From Gonatopus flavifemur (Eukaryota > Arthropoda > Insecta > Hymenoptera > Dryinidae): a stretch of DNA of 64,000 bases. The notes beneath the pieces are model-generated. The model saw only the letters and a program-made list of their open reading frames with translations, ran no database searches and was not told where the DNA came from. Both the position numbers and the translations under genes were made by a program. Position 1 is the first letter of the stretch. Each line of letters begins with the position of its first letter. The stretch covers positions 10,354,001-10,418,000 of the forward strand of contig JAFFJZ010000010.1 in the NCBI GenBank assembly GCA_018340375.1. Direction: 5' to 3'. Shown here one piece after another: positions 37,501-49,799 of the stretch.

Positions 37501-38125
37501 TTCAAAGTACCCTATTGCCATTAAGTGGAGTTCTATCCTTACTTAGACCAATAAAATCTAGCTTGGTGTGTAAAACTAGTGTGCACGCAGAGAAAAGTTA
37601 CCTTAAAAATTACTACACATTATAGTAAAATAGGGACAAAATCACATTTTGGGGTTATGTATTATATATTGTTATTAAAATTACTATACTTTCTATCAAT
37701 CAATAACAGAATTCCTTCACTCTTGACTAGAAAGTATGGAGCCTCCAGTCCCGAAGACCTGTGTTCAAGTCTGCTGGTGGTGATTTTTTTTTTCAATCTG
37801 CCCCATGATTTTCTCATCAGGACAAAATATTTTCAGTCTGCAGACGATATGATTTGGTTTCCCAAGCAAAATGTATTCACCTAGAAACCAAAGGTGTGCA
37901 ACAAAGGAATAATATGGTTTTCAACAAAACGTTTGGTTGATCACATTTCAACAAAATTCTTTTGTTGAAACAACAAAAGTCGTCGAACACCAATATCGGT
38001 GCAACAATATAATTGTTGTTAATCAACATTGAATATTCACAGATTGCCAAACCTTGGCTGTCAACATTCTGCCAAGCTATACTCTATTGTCAGCATTGAC
38101 GGAACCTAAAAATTTTTATATGGGT
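37501..38125. repeat. Repeat-derived stretch with a tRNA-like B box
   Basis: About 37718-37775 contains a segment with tRNA-like layout ending in GTGTTCAAGTCTGC, close to a Pol III B box (GGTTCRANNCC). 37900-38040 carries repeated CAACAAAA / TTTTGTTG motifs in both orientations, typical of a MITE. Confidence 0.4.
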
Positions 38126-38579
38126 TTAAGGGAGTACCAGCGCCGGCAGATTAGCAAAATTTATTTTGTCATTCTATTCGAAAATCAAGCAAAATAATCA
38201 GAATATCGCTCTGTACGGATCTCCTTCATTGATTGAAAAAGGTCTGTATAGAGCGATATTTTGACTATACTGCTTCATTCTTGAATAAAATGTCAGGACA
38301 AATTTGATTAATTTGTCAGCGTTGATATCCCTGGTGAAAATAAAGCGTGCATTTGGAGCGTCGCATAGGAGTGTTATTACCGTCACATGAGAGTGTATTG
38401 AGAGTCAATTGGCGCAGTGGAGCGTGGATCGAGCGTGAAGAAAAGCGTTCATGCACGCTGTACTCACGCTTATATTGAAGTAAGCGTGCATTGAACGTAT
38501 ATTGGCCAGAATCACGTTATTGGTACGCTGTTTGAACTTTATGTGCACGCCGTTTATTTTTCGCCAGGGATCCCCTCAA
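38126..38579. mobile_element. GATACCAGCG-type element with a nested MITE
   Basis: Left TTAA then GGGAGTACCAGCGCCGGCAG; right end GGGATCCCCTCAA with the TTAA mutated to TCAA. The inner ATATCGCTCTGTACGGATC / GTCTGTATAGAGCGATATT palindrome is that of the family. A second element (about 38329-38569) with ends CCCTGGTGAAAATAAAGCG and, reversed, CCCTGGCGAAAAATAAACGG is inserted near its right end; its target duplication is unclear. Confidence 0.65.
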
Positions 38580-38591
38580 GTAAAGGCAGTA

Positions 38592-38830
38592 CACGGAGAA
38601 AAATGATCTTCCAAATATTACTCAATTTTATAGTGAAGTAGTGCAGTTAAGTTAAATAGTATAATATTTACAACTGAATGTAGTAAAAGTTCATGCAATT
38701 TATTGTAACTCCACATCATAAAGCATGCATTTTCACTACATTCAGTTGTAAATATTATACTTATATTTAACTTAACCGCACTACTTCACTACAAAATTGA
38801 GTGATATTTGAAACATCATTTCTCTCCGTG
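38592..38830. mobile_element. Foldback MITE with CACGGAGA ends
   Basis: Ends CACGGAGAAAAATGATCTTC and, reversed, CACGGAGAGAAATGATGTTT. The two arms (about 110 bp each) pair over nearly their whole length, for example GAATGTAGTGAAA / TTTCACTACATTC. Confidence 0.85.
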
Positions 38831-39104
38831 TATTATTGCTACAATGCTTATTATAATCGTTTTTATGCTTTTGTTAAAGTTGGGACGATGAATTCTTTTT
38901 TCAATGTAAATCGAGCTGAAATTGTTTATGAATCGATCATGTTTTTTTTTCTCTCTTAAATTTACAAAAATACGTTCATACATTTGTCAAGTAAATTTAA
39001 CCATCTGTTGTCGTGTAGGCTCAACTTCATGGAATAGCCGGAATGTTTGGCACGCGTTCATTTTTCTCACCTGACAAGTGACTAACAGGCAGTGGGATGA
39101 AAAA

Positions 39105-41715
39105 AACTGTAGTATTTTTTTCTGCGTTCCTGATGGACAAATATTGGACACTCACTTTTTTCATTCCAACGTATTATTCGAAATGCGCGAATTATGAATC
39201 TTTGAAATTTTATAATCCAAAAAATCCACTTTTGTTTGGCGTTTTACAATTGAGGAAAAAAATGAACGTATGAAAATGTTGTTCAACATAAAACTTAGCA
39301 TTTTTTCTCAGTTTTCTCGCAATATTTATTTTGTGTAAATACACAAATTGAGCGATTATCATAAAAAGACAACTTTTTCTCAAATTTGGACATGATTTTT
39401 TATCAATTTTTCATTTTTCAAATGTTTATCCAAGTCCCAAGAAAAAAATACTGCAAAAATTTCAGGATGGATCGTTGAATACTTTACGAGTTATCGATAA
39501 ATAAAATCCTCCGCATGCTCCAAACGTATATACTGTTTGCCCGGTACAGACAGGCATATATACTCTTTGCAGATAAGGTGTTGTATGATCTTTATTATAG
39601 GCTTTATCACAGGAAATGTTGCTAACATTTCAGAGTACATAATTTTACAGCGTAAGATTTCATTACAATCGTACAAAGTACGAATAAAGGGCTGGTTTCT
39701 TGACGAACGAATTAGTATTCAAGAGATTTCGATATCCCTCATTCGACCGATTCATCGAACTTTGACTTACGTTTCAATAAACGCTTAGGTTTCTGTTTCA
39801 AAAAACTAATTATTTCAAATTTTCCACTAGAAGAATATGTCTTCACCTTTATCTATAGAGAATCTATGGCGAATTGTATGACTTCAACCATGATTCGTCG
39901 TCAACTCGGAGATTGGCTGATGTGACAGAGAATCCGTTTCTCACTCCCAGGAGCCGGGTTCAATCCTCACTCAGTGAATTTTCAAGAAATCACTTCCAAA
40001 GTGCTTTTCTCCGATGACGATAATGAGAACAATGAATCATTCAGATTTTCAAAGTTCAAATTTAATGTGTTTGTTTTTACTTGAAATATGATCCCTCCTG
40101 GTAACTCCGGTTACCGGTACCGTGCTAGTACGGGGTCGGGTTTGAATTTCTACATAGGATGTCATCATTTCGACTCCTTGTCATTTCCCATCCAGCCCCG
40201 GCAAAACAACTGATCCTGTTGCAATGCCAGAGTTTCATCATAGCAGGCTCACATCAAATATCGCTACCGCCGTGGTGGTAAATGTTATACTGGCCCTTAT
40301 GCAAAATGCTGTTACCATTTCAACTCCTTTGTCGGTACTCGCCATCCAACTGGCCCCATGATGGTCGCTCTAGACTTGCCCACTGTAAGAAATTAACATA
40401 TACATTGTATCGGAAAATTCCCATGCGTCGCGAAAGTAAAAATACAATCATTGGTTCACAATTTTCCTATACATTCATGGCAAAAAATATGTCATTGCAC
40501 AACACCCCACTCAGGATCGAACCCAGGTCGTTCGGCTCGAAAGCGAGCACGCTATGACTTCAGCTGTACATGTTATACGTGATTAATTTCTTTTTCCCAT
40601 CTCTTTCTCGGAAACTCCGATGCACGTTGGACTTCTAATAATATTATAAGGAAAATTTATATACAGGGAATGGAATATCTATTTCCTATACGTGGTTGGA
40701 ATATTCACATCCTCACGTGCAGGAAAATTCGGATTATTTTTTACAGTGCCAGTACTGGCACCTCCGGCAACAGTAGTGAGCCAGGAGCGGCCCGTGTTTC
40801 CATTCCCACATGGAATTCGATGGCAGTTGTTTTCGCGATTTTTTTCCGATAGGAGGGACATAAAACGTCAGTTGCTTTTAAGAAATTCATTTTTGCAAGT
40901 ATATTACAGCAGACGATCGGCGCAGATTTTTTTTTTATTATTGATTAGCTGAAGCATGTGATTCTTCATTTAATGGATTGTAACAGCGATCCTTGAACAC
41001 TCCAGAAGACATTGTCATATCAAAATCAGAGAATGAAGTAGAAACTGTTGGCCGTAGAGCTATCGGCCAATGGTCATAACTTCTTACAGAAAACTTTTAT
41101 CACGGATTTGAGAATCTGAAACGTTTAGAGCAATGCTGCTTAATCGATTCCTAGTGTCAACCAAGCTTAAACTAAACAACGTTCAATCAAAAGTCAGAAC
41201 AATCGGTTACTGTAGTAACCGCCGAGAGCTTGCACTCCATAACAACACAGCAACTTGATAGTTGTTGCACGATAATGAAATTTATAAACTTATGAGTGTG
41301 AGAAGTTGGCTGCGATATATTCGAGCAAGCATGGTCGAATACGCTCGAAGTGCGTGAAGCACTCTTCATTTATTTGTAATTCAAAAAATATTCAACTGTC
41401 CATCCTGAAATTCTCACAGTATTTTCTTGAGACTTGGATAAATCATTAAAATCTGTCAATTTGTGTATTTACACAAAATGAATATTTTTTTTCGAATATA
41501 TTGCGAGAAAGCTGAGAAAATATGCTAACTTTTATGTCGAACAACATTTTCATACATTCATTTTTTCTTTGAATTGTAAAATGCCAAACAAAAGTAGATT
41601 TTTCAGATTCTGAAATTTCAAAAATTCATAATTCGGGAATTTCGAATAATATGTTGGAAAAAAATACGTGTCCAATAGATTCATCCATTGGGAACGCAGA
41701 AAATAATATCTCACG
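39105..41715. mobile_element. Long inverted-repeat element with inserts in the loop
   Basis: About 39110-39490 and 41375-41710 are diverged reverse complements (for example tttgtgtaaatacacaaatt near 39330 and 41460, aacgtatgaaaatgttgttc near 39266 with its complement near 41545). The 1.9 kb loop contains the tRNA-like element at 39850-40812. Non-coding. Confidence 0.6.
39850..40812. mobile_element. Truncated copy of the CCATGTGG TIR element, with tRNA-like segments
   Basis: Matches the right two-thirds of the element at 61709-62940, including GGCTGATGTGACAGAG...GGGTTCAATCCTCACTC (39915-39972), the ACTCCGGTTACCGGTAC block and the end ACAGTAGTGAGCCAGGAGCG followed by CCACATGG. On the minus strand, 40560-40495 has GCTCGCTTTCGAGCCGAACG followed by a perfect B box GGTTCGATCC. 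Confidence 0.65.
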
Positions 41716-42599
41716 TGAATTGAAAATTTGATTGTAAATTTCACATGGAATGATGAATTTCTACATTGACGAATGTTCAAATACAGTTCAACGCATGCTA
41801 CAATTTTCGGGTAGTCAGTTTCAGCGTCATTAATAGAACGGCAACAGAGATGAAGAACATGATTGAATTTTGTGGAACATCATGAATATACTTATGTCTG
41901 TGAAAGCAACATGTGCCAAGTGGAAGTGGGAGTTATTCGAACCGATACTAAGTTAATTTTAACTCTTGACAGAAGTTGTAACAATGTTGTATCTTTGTAT
42001 TCTACTGGAAGAGTATCAGATGCCCTTATTTATCGTGCATGTCATTTCCATGGCCTTTTAAGAAACACAGGCCATGCGATATAACTCTTAAGCTCGTGGT
42101 ATTCGACTTCGTTTATAAAACTCAACATTTTCCAAAATAGTACGAAGAACTGGAACAGTTTTGTTGTCGATAGCTTTCACCGCAAAGATTAATTACCTGA
42201 CTTTCTTTCACCAGGATAACACTCTAGGATAATGTCTTCGGATGTTATCTCGTTGCTTACCAACACACTTCTCAATCTTCTCGTTCTTGAAACAATAAAA
42301 AGTGAGATGATGAGCAGAATATAAAGGTTATATTGAAATAATATATGGCCGCTGTAGAAATTTGAATAATATCACGTTTATCGCAGAATTTGATCTCACA
42401 AATTATGGTCGATGTCCCGTTGGAGTGCTAGAAAACTTGGAAATTTTATTTGATAAACTTAATTTATTCATATTCTCCTCAGTTAAAAATCAGCGATTCT
42501 TCCAATGCTGACGACAGGTCATGGCTCGAGTCAAGTGGAGGGAATTCATATTGAACCAAGGTTGATCGATAATAGAAGTACTATCGTGGCAGCATCGAT
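41716..42599. other. Unassigned intronic or intergenic stretch
   Basis: No recognised gene. Open frames of 70-75 codons are short, lack neighbours in phase, and match nothing I know. Confidence 0.3.
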
Positions 42600-43202
42600 T
42601 CAGGCTTGGACCAACACGCGCAGAAATTCATTATCTCGCACACGATCTCGCATAGTCCCGCAAACAGTCTTGTGAACAGTCTTGCAAAGAATCTCGGATA
42701 TTTTTGGAAATGATCTTGCAAATAGTCTCGGTTTTCAAACGATCCGAGATATAAATGAGATCTCGCCAATAGTCTCGCTGACAGTCTCGCTGATCATCTC
42801 GCAAAAGTATTGGCAAGTTTTAAGATTTTGACCCAAAATTAAAGAATTCCTCATTGAAAAAAAATATACATATTTTATTCGGAATCGAACTTAGATTTTC
42901 GCGATGCAAGATCCGACTCTCTTGTCGCTCACCTATGATACTGTATAAATACAGCAGACCTTCAAAATTTATACGAATTTGACTTGATTAAAAATGATTT
43001 ATACACAAAATAATTATCCTAAAACTACGTTTGTACTATTTTTTGTAAGAATTAAAGCAATACCATGCGAGATTTTGAGCGAGATTATTAGCGAGATCTC
43101 GCTAAGGTATTGGATTGTTTCATAAGCGAGACACTTGGAAGACAACGCGAGGTTATTTGCGAGACTGTTCAGAGACTCTGAATTTTCGCGCGGGATTATT
43201 GC
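42600..43202. mobile_element. Element with clustered TCTCGC subterminal repeats
   Basis: Both halves carry many copies of a TCTCGC / GCGAGA motif: 42635-42805 (CACGATCTCGC, AGTCTCGCTGACAGTCTCGC) and, inverted, 43070-43190 (GAGCGAGATTATTAGCGAGA). Outer ends ACGCGCAGAAATTCA and, reversed, CGCGCGAAAATTCA are inverted. On the minus strand 42955-42885 has a tRNA-like segment with B box GTTCGATTCC. Confidence 0.6.
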
Positions 43203-44203
43203 CCTGGTAGAAATGTCACAAGTTCTTTCTTACGACTAATGAGGCACGAAAAAGGAAAAACTGATTGGAAAAACCTAGCGAGGCGCTGGTTATTAACTGA
43301 TGAGTTTGATCCAATAAGCGTTGGTTGGGTAAAACTAGTGAGTTACTTATCATTATTTAATAAGTTGAACTAATTAGTAATGATAGGATAAAACTGTTTA
43401 ATAACTGCAACTTTTCCTTGCGTGTATACACGAAATGGAGAAAGATGAGCGTTTTAATCTTGATGTAATGCAAAGAATATTGTTCACACTTGTTATTAAA
43501 TTAGACACTGTTGTTGCTAGATTCACTTTGAAATTGAAAGCAAATCCAACAACAATTCTCTGAGACAGACCTTGTGAAGAATGTTCATTTCCTAATCATT
43601 CCATGGATAAAAAGGACCCTTGAAGATTATCTACTTACAAGTCATGAAAAATAGAAGAAAGAAAATGAGTGGAAAATTTTTTATCTTGAAAAATTATCTA
43701 TGAATTCAACGAATAAATGAATTTATAGAGCCTCTTACACATAGATAAACAAAATAGTACATATATATTAAATATAACAGTAAAATGAAATTCCTCCATA
43801 CTTTACAGATTAAATTCAACATTTATAGCTTCCCAATCAATGAGCAATAATCAACATATTTTTACCGAATAAACGATAAATAGTTAATAACATGATTATT
43901 CAAGTAATGTAATAAATAGTTTCACTTCTAATAATGATAGCATTTTATAGTCATTTGAAACTTTATACGATCATAATTCATGTATAATTGGCATTGTGTA
44001 TAAATTTTTTCAGTGTAACAAATTCATCACTAGTTACTGCTCAGTGTTTCATCAGTTACTAATAAACGCCATATGAGGTACTGATAAGTACCTCATCAGT
44101 TACTCGCCAGTGCCTGCTAAGTTTTCCCGATTAGTGCCTCACCAGTAAAAAGGATGAACTGATTCAGTGCTTCATAGTTTACTAACGGGAATTTCTACCA
44201 AGG
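43203..44203. mobile_element. 1.0 kb element with CCTGGTAGAAAT ends
   Basis: Left CCTGGTAGAAATG, right ATTTCTACCAAGG. Subterminal repeats of ACTGATGAG / CTCATCAGT and ACTAGTGAG occur on both sides (43230-43400; 44025-44175). AT-rich, non-coding interior. It abuts the previous element with no spacer. Confidence 0.65.
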
Positions 44204-45383
44204 TGGTCTTGAAGCAAAAATTTTTCATCAGCTAATGCTGTACAATAATTGAATAAATTTCGTGCCTACGTTGCCGATTTTTTGCCACCGTTGCCCCAAG
44301 CTTCGGAATTGCGGCTCGTTGATTGATTAATATGAATAATTATTCCCAAATAACCGATTAATTATTAGATTTCAATTACTGGGTACATCTCTAGCTGGAA
44401 CGATGTTATCATTCTAGACCTCAATCAAGTTCCCACTCGAATCTCCGCCAATGTTCGTCAAAGTTGACTTGGTCTTGCATCACTGGTAAATTTTGACATC
44501 CATAGATATATTGATTTTATTTCTTTGGTATCATTCCAGAACAAACAATATGATTTAGTTTTTTTCTGCCTCTTTTAATTTATATAATTTACAATGGAGA
44601 TCGAGAAGAACAATGTTATTGACCTTCACTAGGATTGAATATCACAGAACAAGACACAATTCCGGAGATTGGTATAATGAACCTACCTTCTCTGGAAGTT
44701 ACATTAATTATCCCTCCAATTATCCCTTATGTCAGAAGTCAAATTCATGAAAAGATTAGTGGGTGTATTATCTTGTCGTTGAAAATAAAATTATAAGGAA
44801 TTTGAATCGGTGTTGGAAGTGAAAGCGGTCCAATACTGATGTGCTGCTACTACTACTACTACTTCTATTGTTCGAAAAAATTATATTTGAGCTGTATGCA
44901 TTGTTAAATTCGAATTTTGATTTTATATATAAAAATATAATAAGCGGTATCCAAAGACTATGAATGTCACGCGATTGTATTATCCGAAATAATCATTGCA
45001 CGGATATTGATTTTATATTACTAGTCGGTCGAGGTTCACCTCGTTTAGCCAACGAGTTTTGCCCCTGATATTCTTATACTGTCCACTTGATAGTTAGCTC
45101 GAAAATGTGTCACGATTAAATAAATATCATTTTCAATCCATATTTTCACGAAACACTTTCTTCAAACATCTGAAGGCAACACTTGAAACTGACACAAAAA
45201 ATGTTTGCCTTTGAGATATAAGAATTACACAGGTTGCTAACCGAGCAAAGACATTTTTTTCTCAGCCTCGTCGTAATTAAAATTTCGTGTATTTTTAACA
45301 CACGTGCATGTTCCAAACGGCCCACTCAAAATTTGTGTTGAATATTGACACAAAGAATGTGAAAAATTATTAACACTCAAGTG
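44204..45383. other. Unassigned, with a short TAC/CTA microsatellite
   Basis: A CTACTACTACTACTACT run lies at about 44846-44864. No gene recognised. Confidence 0.35.
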
Positions 45384-45667
45384 TTGAAGGGATACCAGCG
45401 TACTATCCGAGTAAAGATATTGTTTGCAAGATTTCTTTGAACTAGACTTATGGAACACTCTAAAATTTTCAGGGAATAATCTTTAATAGTTTACGAATGA
45501 CAAGACATCACCCGAATTTCAAATTTCAAAAACATTCGGCTTATGTACCGCAATTTGTAAAGTATTGAAGATTATTTTCTGAAAATTTCAGACTGTTTCA
45601 TAAGTTCAGTTCGGGAAAATCTTGTAGGAGAAATCTTTACTCGGATGGTACACTGGTTTTCCCTTAA
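45384..45667. mobile_element. GATACCAGCG-type TTAA MITE, left flank mutated
   Basis: Left AGGGATACCAGCGTACTATCC after TTGA, right GGATGGTACACTGGTTTTCCC before TTAA. Same subfamily as 46067-46483: both share the GAGTAAAGAT and TTCAGGG segments. Confidence 0.65.
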
Positions 45668-46066
45668 GTTGATATTGAAAATTTGTCAATCTGGCACTCA
45701 TATCTGTGTTGATTTTCAACACGAGTTTTTAGTCAACCGTTTTTAACACAAAATTTCTTACTGTGTACTGTCCTGGATATACTGAAAGAAATTCTGAGAA
45801 ATAATCAGAGTTGGAAAAAATCTGTTGTACTAGAGGTTTTTTAGGATTCTGTTGAACCCAGTAAACATTTTTGGATCTCCCTTTTAAATTCCTGATAAAA
45901 TTACCTGTCAAAACCGAGCAGCAAATACTGTTCAGGCTTTGGATGGTTTTTGTATCTGGAAATTCGATGAAAAACTGACAAACTCTCAGAGCGTGCTCAC
46001 ATAGTAATGCTAGTATCCTCTTGAAGCGATGTTCTTTACCTCAGACTCCTATATGTATTATATTAT

Positions 46067-46483
46067 TTAAGGGATACCAGCGTACCATCCGAGTAAAGAT
46101 TTTGTCTGCGAGATTTCTTCGAACTAAATTCATGAAACAGTCTGAGATTTTCAGGGGATATTCCTTGATACTTTATAAATTGCGGTACAGAGCCCAAATT
46201 TAAAATTTCGAAAAGAAATTCTCTTTTACCGACTGAGAAAAAAAACTTTTCTACATGTTTGTACATGGAGAAAATATTTCATTAAATATTACAATGTACC
46301 ACCGATGTGGCGCCCTAATCCGGTGGTACACTGTAATATTTAATGAAATATTGTCTCCGTGTACCGCGATTAATGACGTATCAAAGAATATTCCCTGAAA
46401 ATTTCAAACTGTTTCATGAATTCAATTCGGAGAAATTTTGCAGACAAAATCTCCACCCGGATGGTACGCTGGTGGCCCGTTAA
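46067..46483. mobile_element. TTAA-flanked MITE with a nested CACGGAGA-type palindrome
   Basis: TTAA at 46067-46070 and 46480-46483; ends GGGATACCAGCGTACCATCC and GGATGGTACGCTGGTGGCCC. The centre (about 46261-46364) is a separate near-perfect palindrome with ends GTACATGGAGAAAATATT / AATATTGTCTCCGTGTAC, i.e. a CACGGAGA-family insertion. Confidence 0.75.
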
Positions 46484-46715
46484 CCCTCTAAGTACCAAGT
46501 CATGAAGCAGATGAGGAAAAATGTTTTTCTCCTCACATCGCAAATGATGTAAGGAATCCAAAATCGGTGAAAAACAAAATTTCAAACTTTTCCCTTTTTC
46601 AACTGTTTTGAGGTCCCAAACCGTCAATTGAGCATGAGAAAATTGTTTTCGCATCGAATGGAATCCAGAAAAATTCCTGATCATCGTGTTCAAAACCAAA
46701 TGCTCTTGGAACTTA

Positions 46716-47998
46716 TTAGGTGTACAAATAAGTTTCCGCGGTTTTTTATAAAAAATTAGGAATTTATTGTAAAGGAAAAGTACTTTACGTTTTATTCAAA
46801 GTATTTTCCATCATTTGCCACTACTTTTCCCCATCTTTCTGGCAACATTCGGATACCCCGTCGAAAAAACTCTTCATCTTTTGACGCTATCCACAAATCT
46901 AGCCAATTTTTGGTGTCTTCATATGATGTGAAGCGCTGCTCAGACAGACCATGTGCCATCGACCGGAACAGGTGATAATCAGAAGGGGCTAAGTCTGGTG
47001 AATACGGCGGGTGGGGTAAAACTTCCCAGTTGAGTGTTTCCAAGTATGTTTTTACCGGCGCCGCAACATGTGGACGAGCATTATCGTGTAAAAGAATAAT
47101 TTTGTCGTGTCTGGAGTAGTAATGGGCGCGTTTTTCCTTAAGTGCCCGACTCAATCTCATCAATTGTGTTCGGTAGAGAGCTCCAGTAATGGTTTCGCTT
47201 GGTTTCAGCAATTCATAATACACGACACCAAGCTGATCCCACCAAATACACAGCATGAGTTTTTTCCATGAATATTCGGCTTAGCTGTCGATGTTGATGG
47301 TTCGCCGGGCTTAACCCATGACTTTCTCTTCTTTGGATTATCGTAGTGAATCCATTTTTCGTAACCAGTGACTATACGATGCAAAAACTCTTTTTTTATT
47401 CCTGGCAAGCAGCATTTCACTCATGCATAATCGGCGTTCAACGTCTCTCGGCTTTAGTTCATATGGAACCCAATTTCCTTGTTTTTGAATCATTCCTAAC
47501 GATTTTAAACGATGTGAAATTGCTTGTTGAGTCACTTGTAGAGTAAGTGCAAGTTCTTTTTGCGTTTGGGACGAATCTTCCTCCAATAGTACTTCTAATT
47601 CCATGTCTTCGTACACTTTCGGCCTTCCACTGCGTTCTTTGTCTTTAACGTCAAACTCACCGTTCTTAAACTTTTGAAACCATTCCTGACAACTTCTCTC
47701 ACTTAAAGCAGCTTCACCATATGCTTCTAGAAGCAATCGATGCGCCTCAGCTGCAGATTTTTTCACATTAAAGAAGTAAATCAAAAGTTCCCGCGAATGA
47801 TGCTTATTCGGAATAAAACTTGACATTTTTGCACGAAAAAAATTACGTGATGCTGATACGGAATCACTAGTACTTTAAGGTTATGGTGTTGCCAGATGAC
47901 TAAACTTGGGATATTACGTTTTACATCTGACAATTTCTCCATAACCTTCTGCTGGGGCCATCTTTTGACAAACCGCGGAAACTTATTTGTACACCTAA
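46716..47998 (-). mobile_element. Near full-length mariner element
   Basis: 1283 bp with inverted ends TTAGGTGTACAAATAAGTTT and its complement at the right, flanked by TA (46714-46715; 47999-48000). Related in ends to the copy in IFT52 intron 4 (TTAGGTGTA), but a distinct subfamily. Transposase lies on the minus strand. Confidence 0.9.
46792..47826 (-). pseudogene. Mariner transposase with two frameshifts and a lost catalytic Asp
   Basis: The frame opens at 47826 and contains the helix-turn-helix half (EAYGEAALSERSCQEWFQKF, TLQVTQQAISHRLK). It shifts near 47400 (after LLARNKK) and again near 47258 (after PNIHGK). The first catalytic position reads VTGYEKW instead of the usual GDEKW, so that Asp is gone. 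The second (LLHDNARPH) and third (YSPDLAPSDYHLF) Asp are present with D34D-type spacing. A dead copy, but with most of the length kept. Confidence 0.9.
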
Positions 47999-48000
47999 TA

Positions 48001-49485
48001 TAAAAAAGTGGATTTAGTAAACGGAGCAAATTTGCAACGTTTGTAGCTAGAGGGTTAAACCGCTAACATGCTGTATATGTATAGAGTTTTTTCATTTCTC
48101 AGTGAGACAGAGACACTGATGTAGGCGTAAATATGTGTTAGGTACCCGAAATGAGTAATTTTATCATATTTTAGTGGATACCACTTGTTATTATGTACAC
48201 AATGACGTCATTTTGAAGAGTGTATTGATAAATTCATACCGATTGACAAATGGCAACCATGTCCAATTTTGACGGGATGTTACCTCATCGATATTCTCTT
48301 GGTTATCGGTCTAGTTATTCGACAGGGTGGCTCAAAAGTCTGGAAATATCCCCATAACTTTTGATTTTTCTTATTTCGAATTGAAGGGGGAATTAGGGTT
48401 TATGATCATGGGGCCCTCAAAGTTCCCCAGCCCTCTAGGGGGCGGAGGGGAAGGTGTAACATCTCAAATCGGATTGGGGGGAGCTTGTCATACTTCATTC
48501 GATAGGGCGTTCCTATATAGATAGAAATATATATTTGAACCCTTTCAAATAGCAACTTCTTAGTTTCAAAGAAACCCTTGGCAAAATTTACTCCATTTTA
48601 ACCAAAATGCCTCACTTTTACTTCCACGTTCTTTATATATAAGGAAACGGAATTTATAATTATTGAATTCGTAATTATTCGGGTTATTCATGTTTAATGA
48701 GCACACCTGTAATAATCTTGCTGTATAGTAACTTTATCCCAAGACTTTTTCGGAAGATCCAAGCTCAAATACCTGAAATTGAAAATTTTTCCACACTATT
48801 TGTTTATTTATTGAAAAAATTAGGGAGGGACTGAAGAATGTGGAACGACAGTTCTCTTAAGAATTTAATTCTGAGCATTTTTAAAAAAAATCATCAAAAT
48901 CGGTCAAGAATTAAGACTTGTAGTAGATGATGAACACAAAATTCCTGAATTCCCCACTGTAAGTGGTTTTTCAGACTGGCATCAAAATCGCAATATAAAA
49001 CTCGATTGAGCGACCTCTAAATCTAAAGCTAGGGACCCCAGGTTGCAGGAGGTTCAGTTTGGGGTCGGAATCAAGAGTTTAAGACCCTTCACTCGAAAAC
49101 AATTTTTTTTTTTAAATACCCTAGGGTATATACAATTTCGATAGTGGTCTCGTACAAGTTTCAGCCTGATTCTTCCAGAAAACCGGAAGGGCGGTAATTT
49201 GGTAATTTTGCGACCGCTCGTATTTATGTTTCTGGTTATCCGATTGCAATCAAATTCATACCATGACACGAATGATGCGGATGATGACACAGATGGAAGT
49301 TCCGAAGATACACAGATGGATGAAAGAATGAGTTTTTCGATGTTCCGATTATGTAATGTATGGTTCTTCATACCGATTTTTTCTCCAAATCTTTGAGTTC
49401 AGACAATCTTCATTAGAATTTGATAAATATACCAATTCAAAATTCTGGCGAGGTACTCTCTAAATTTCTTGGAGTAAAAATACTG
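48001..49485. other. Unassigned stretch
   Basis: No recognised gene or clear transposon ends. A G/C-richer patch lies at 48408-48480. Open frames at 48327-48524 and 49054-49371 look incidental. Confidence 0.3.
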
Positions 49486-49655
49486 CAAGTCCAACAATAG
49501 TGGGATTCCACTCCTAAAGAGTGAGTTTTCACTCGATAAGAGTGAATTTTCACACTCTTATAAGAAGGTGAAACCCACTTTGTTGGAGTGAGAATTTACT
49601 TTTATGGAGTGAAAAATCACTCTTTGAAAGTGGAATCTCACTCTTCCTGGACTTG
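49486..49655. repeat. Palindromic element built of GAGTGA / TCACTC repeats
   Basis: Ends CAAGTCCAACA and, reversed, CAAGTCCAGGA; in between at least six alternating copies of AGAGTGA- and TCACTCT-type motifs (for example TTTCACTCGATAAGAGTGA). Folds back over most of its 170 bp. Confidence 0.65.
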
Positions 49656-49667
49656 ATTCCCCTTGTT

Positions 49668-49799
49668 GTGAGGTTTTAAACAGGATGCCATGTCCGGGCT
49701 CGATGGGGTAATTGGAAGGTTTTCGCAATTATGATTTCCCTATTGTAGCCTCTCCCGGGCCATGTTTCTGATAGGGGATTCCCTGTCAAATTTCTACTG
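49668..49799. repeat. Solo right end of the CAGGTCCTGATC family
   Basis: Matches 34962-35091 at diverged identity (AGGATGCCATGTCCGGGCTC; TTCCCTGTCAAATTTCTACT). Broken off just before AGG by the next element. Confidence 0.7.

Noticed and set aside
39915..39972. Functional tRNA gene
   Set aside because: B box present but no convincing acceptor stem, anticodon loop or A box; it is repeated within a transposon-like element.
49486..49655. CRISPR-like array
   Set aside because: Repeats alternate in orientation without unique spacers of even length, and the DNA is clearly eukaryotic; it is a palindromic element.
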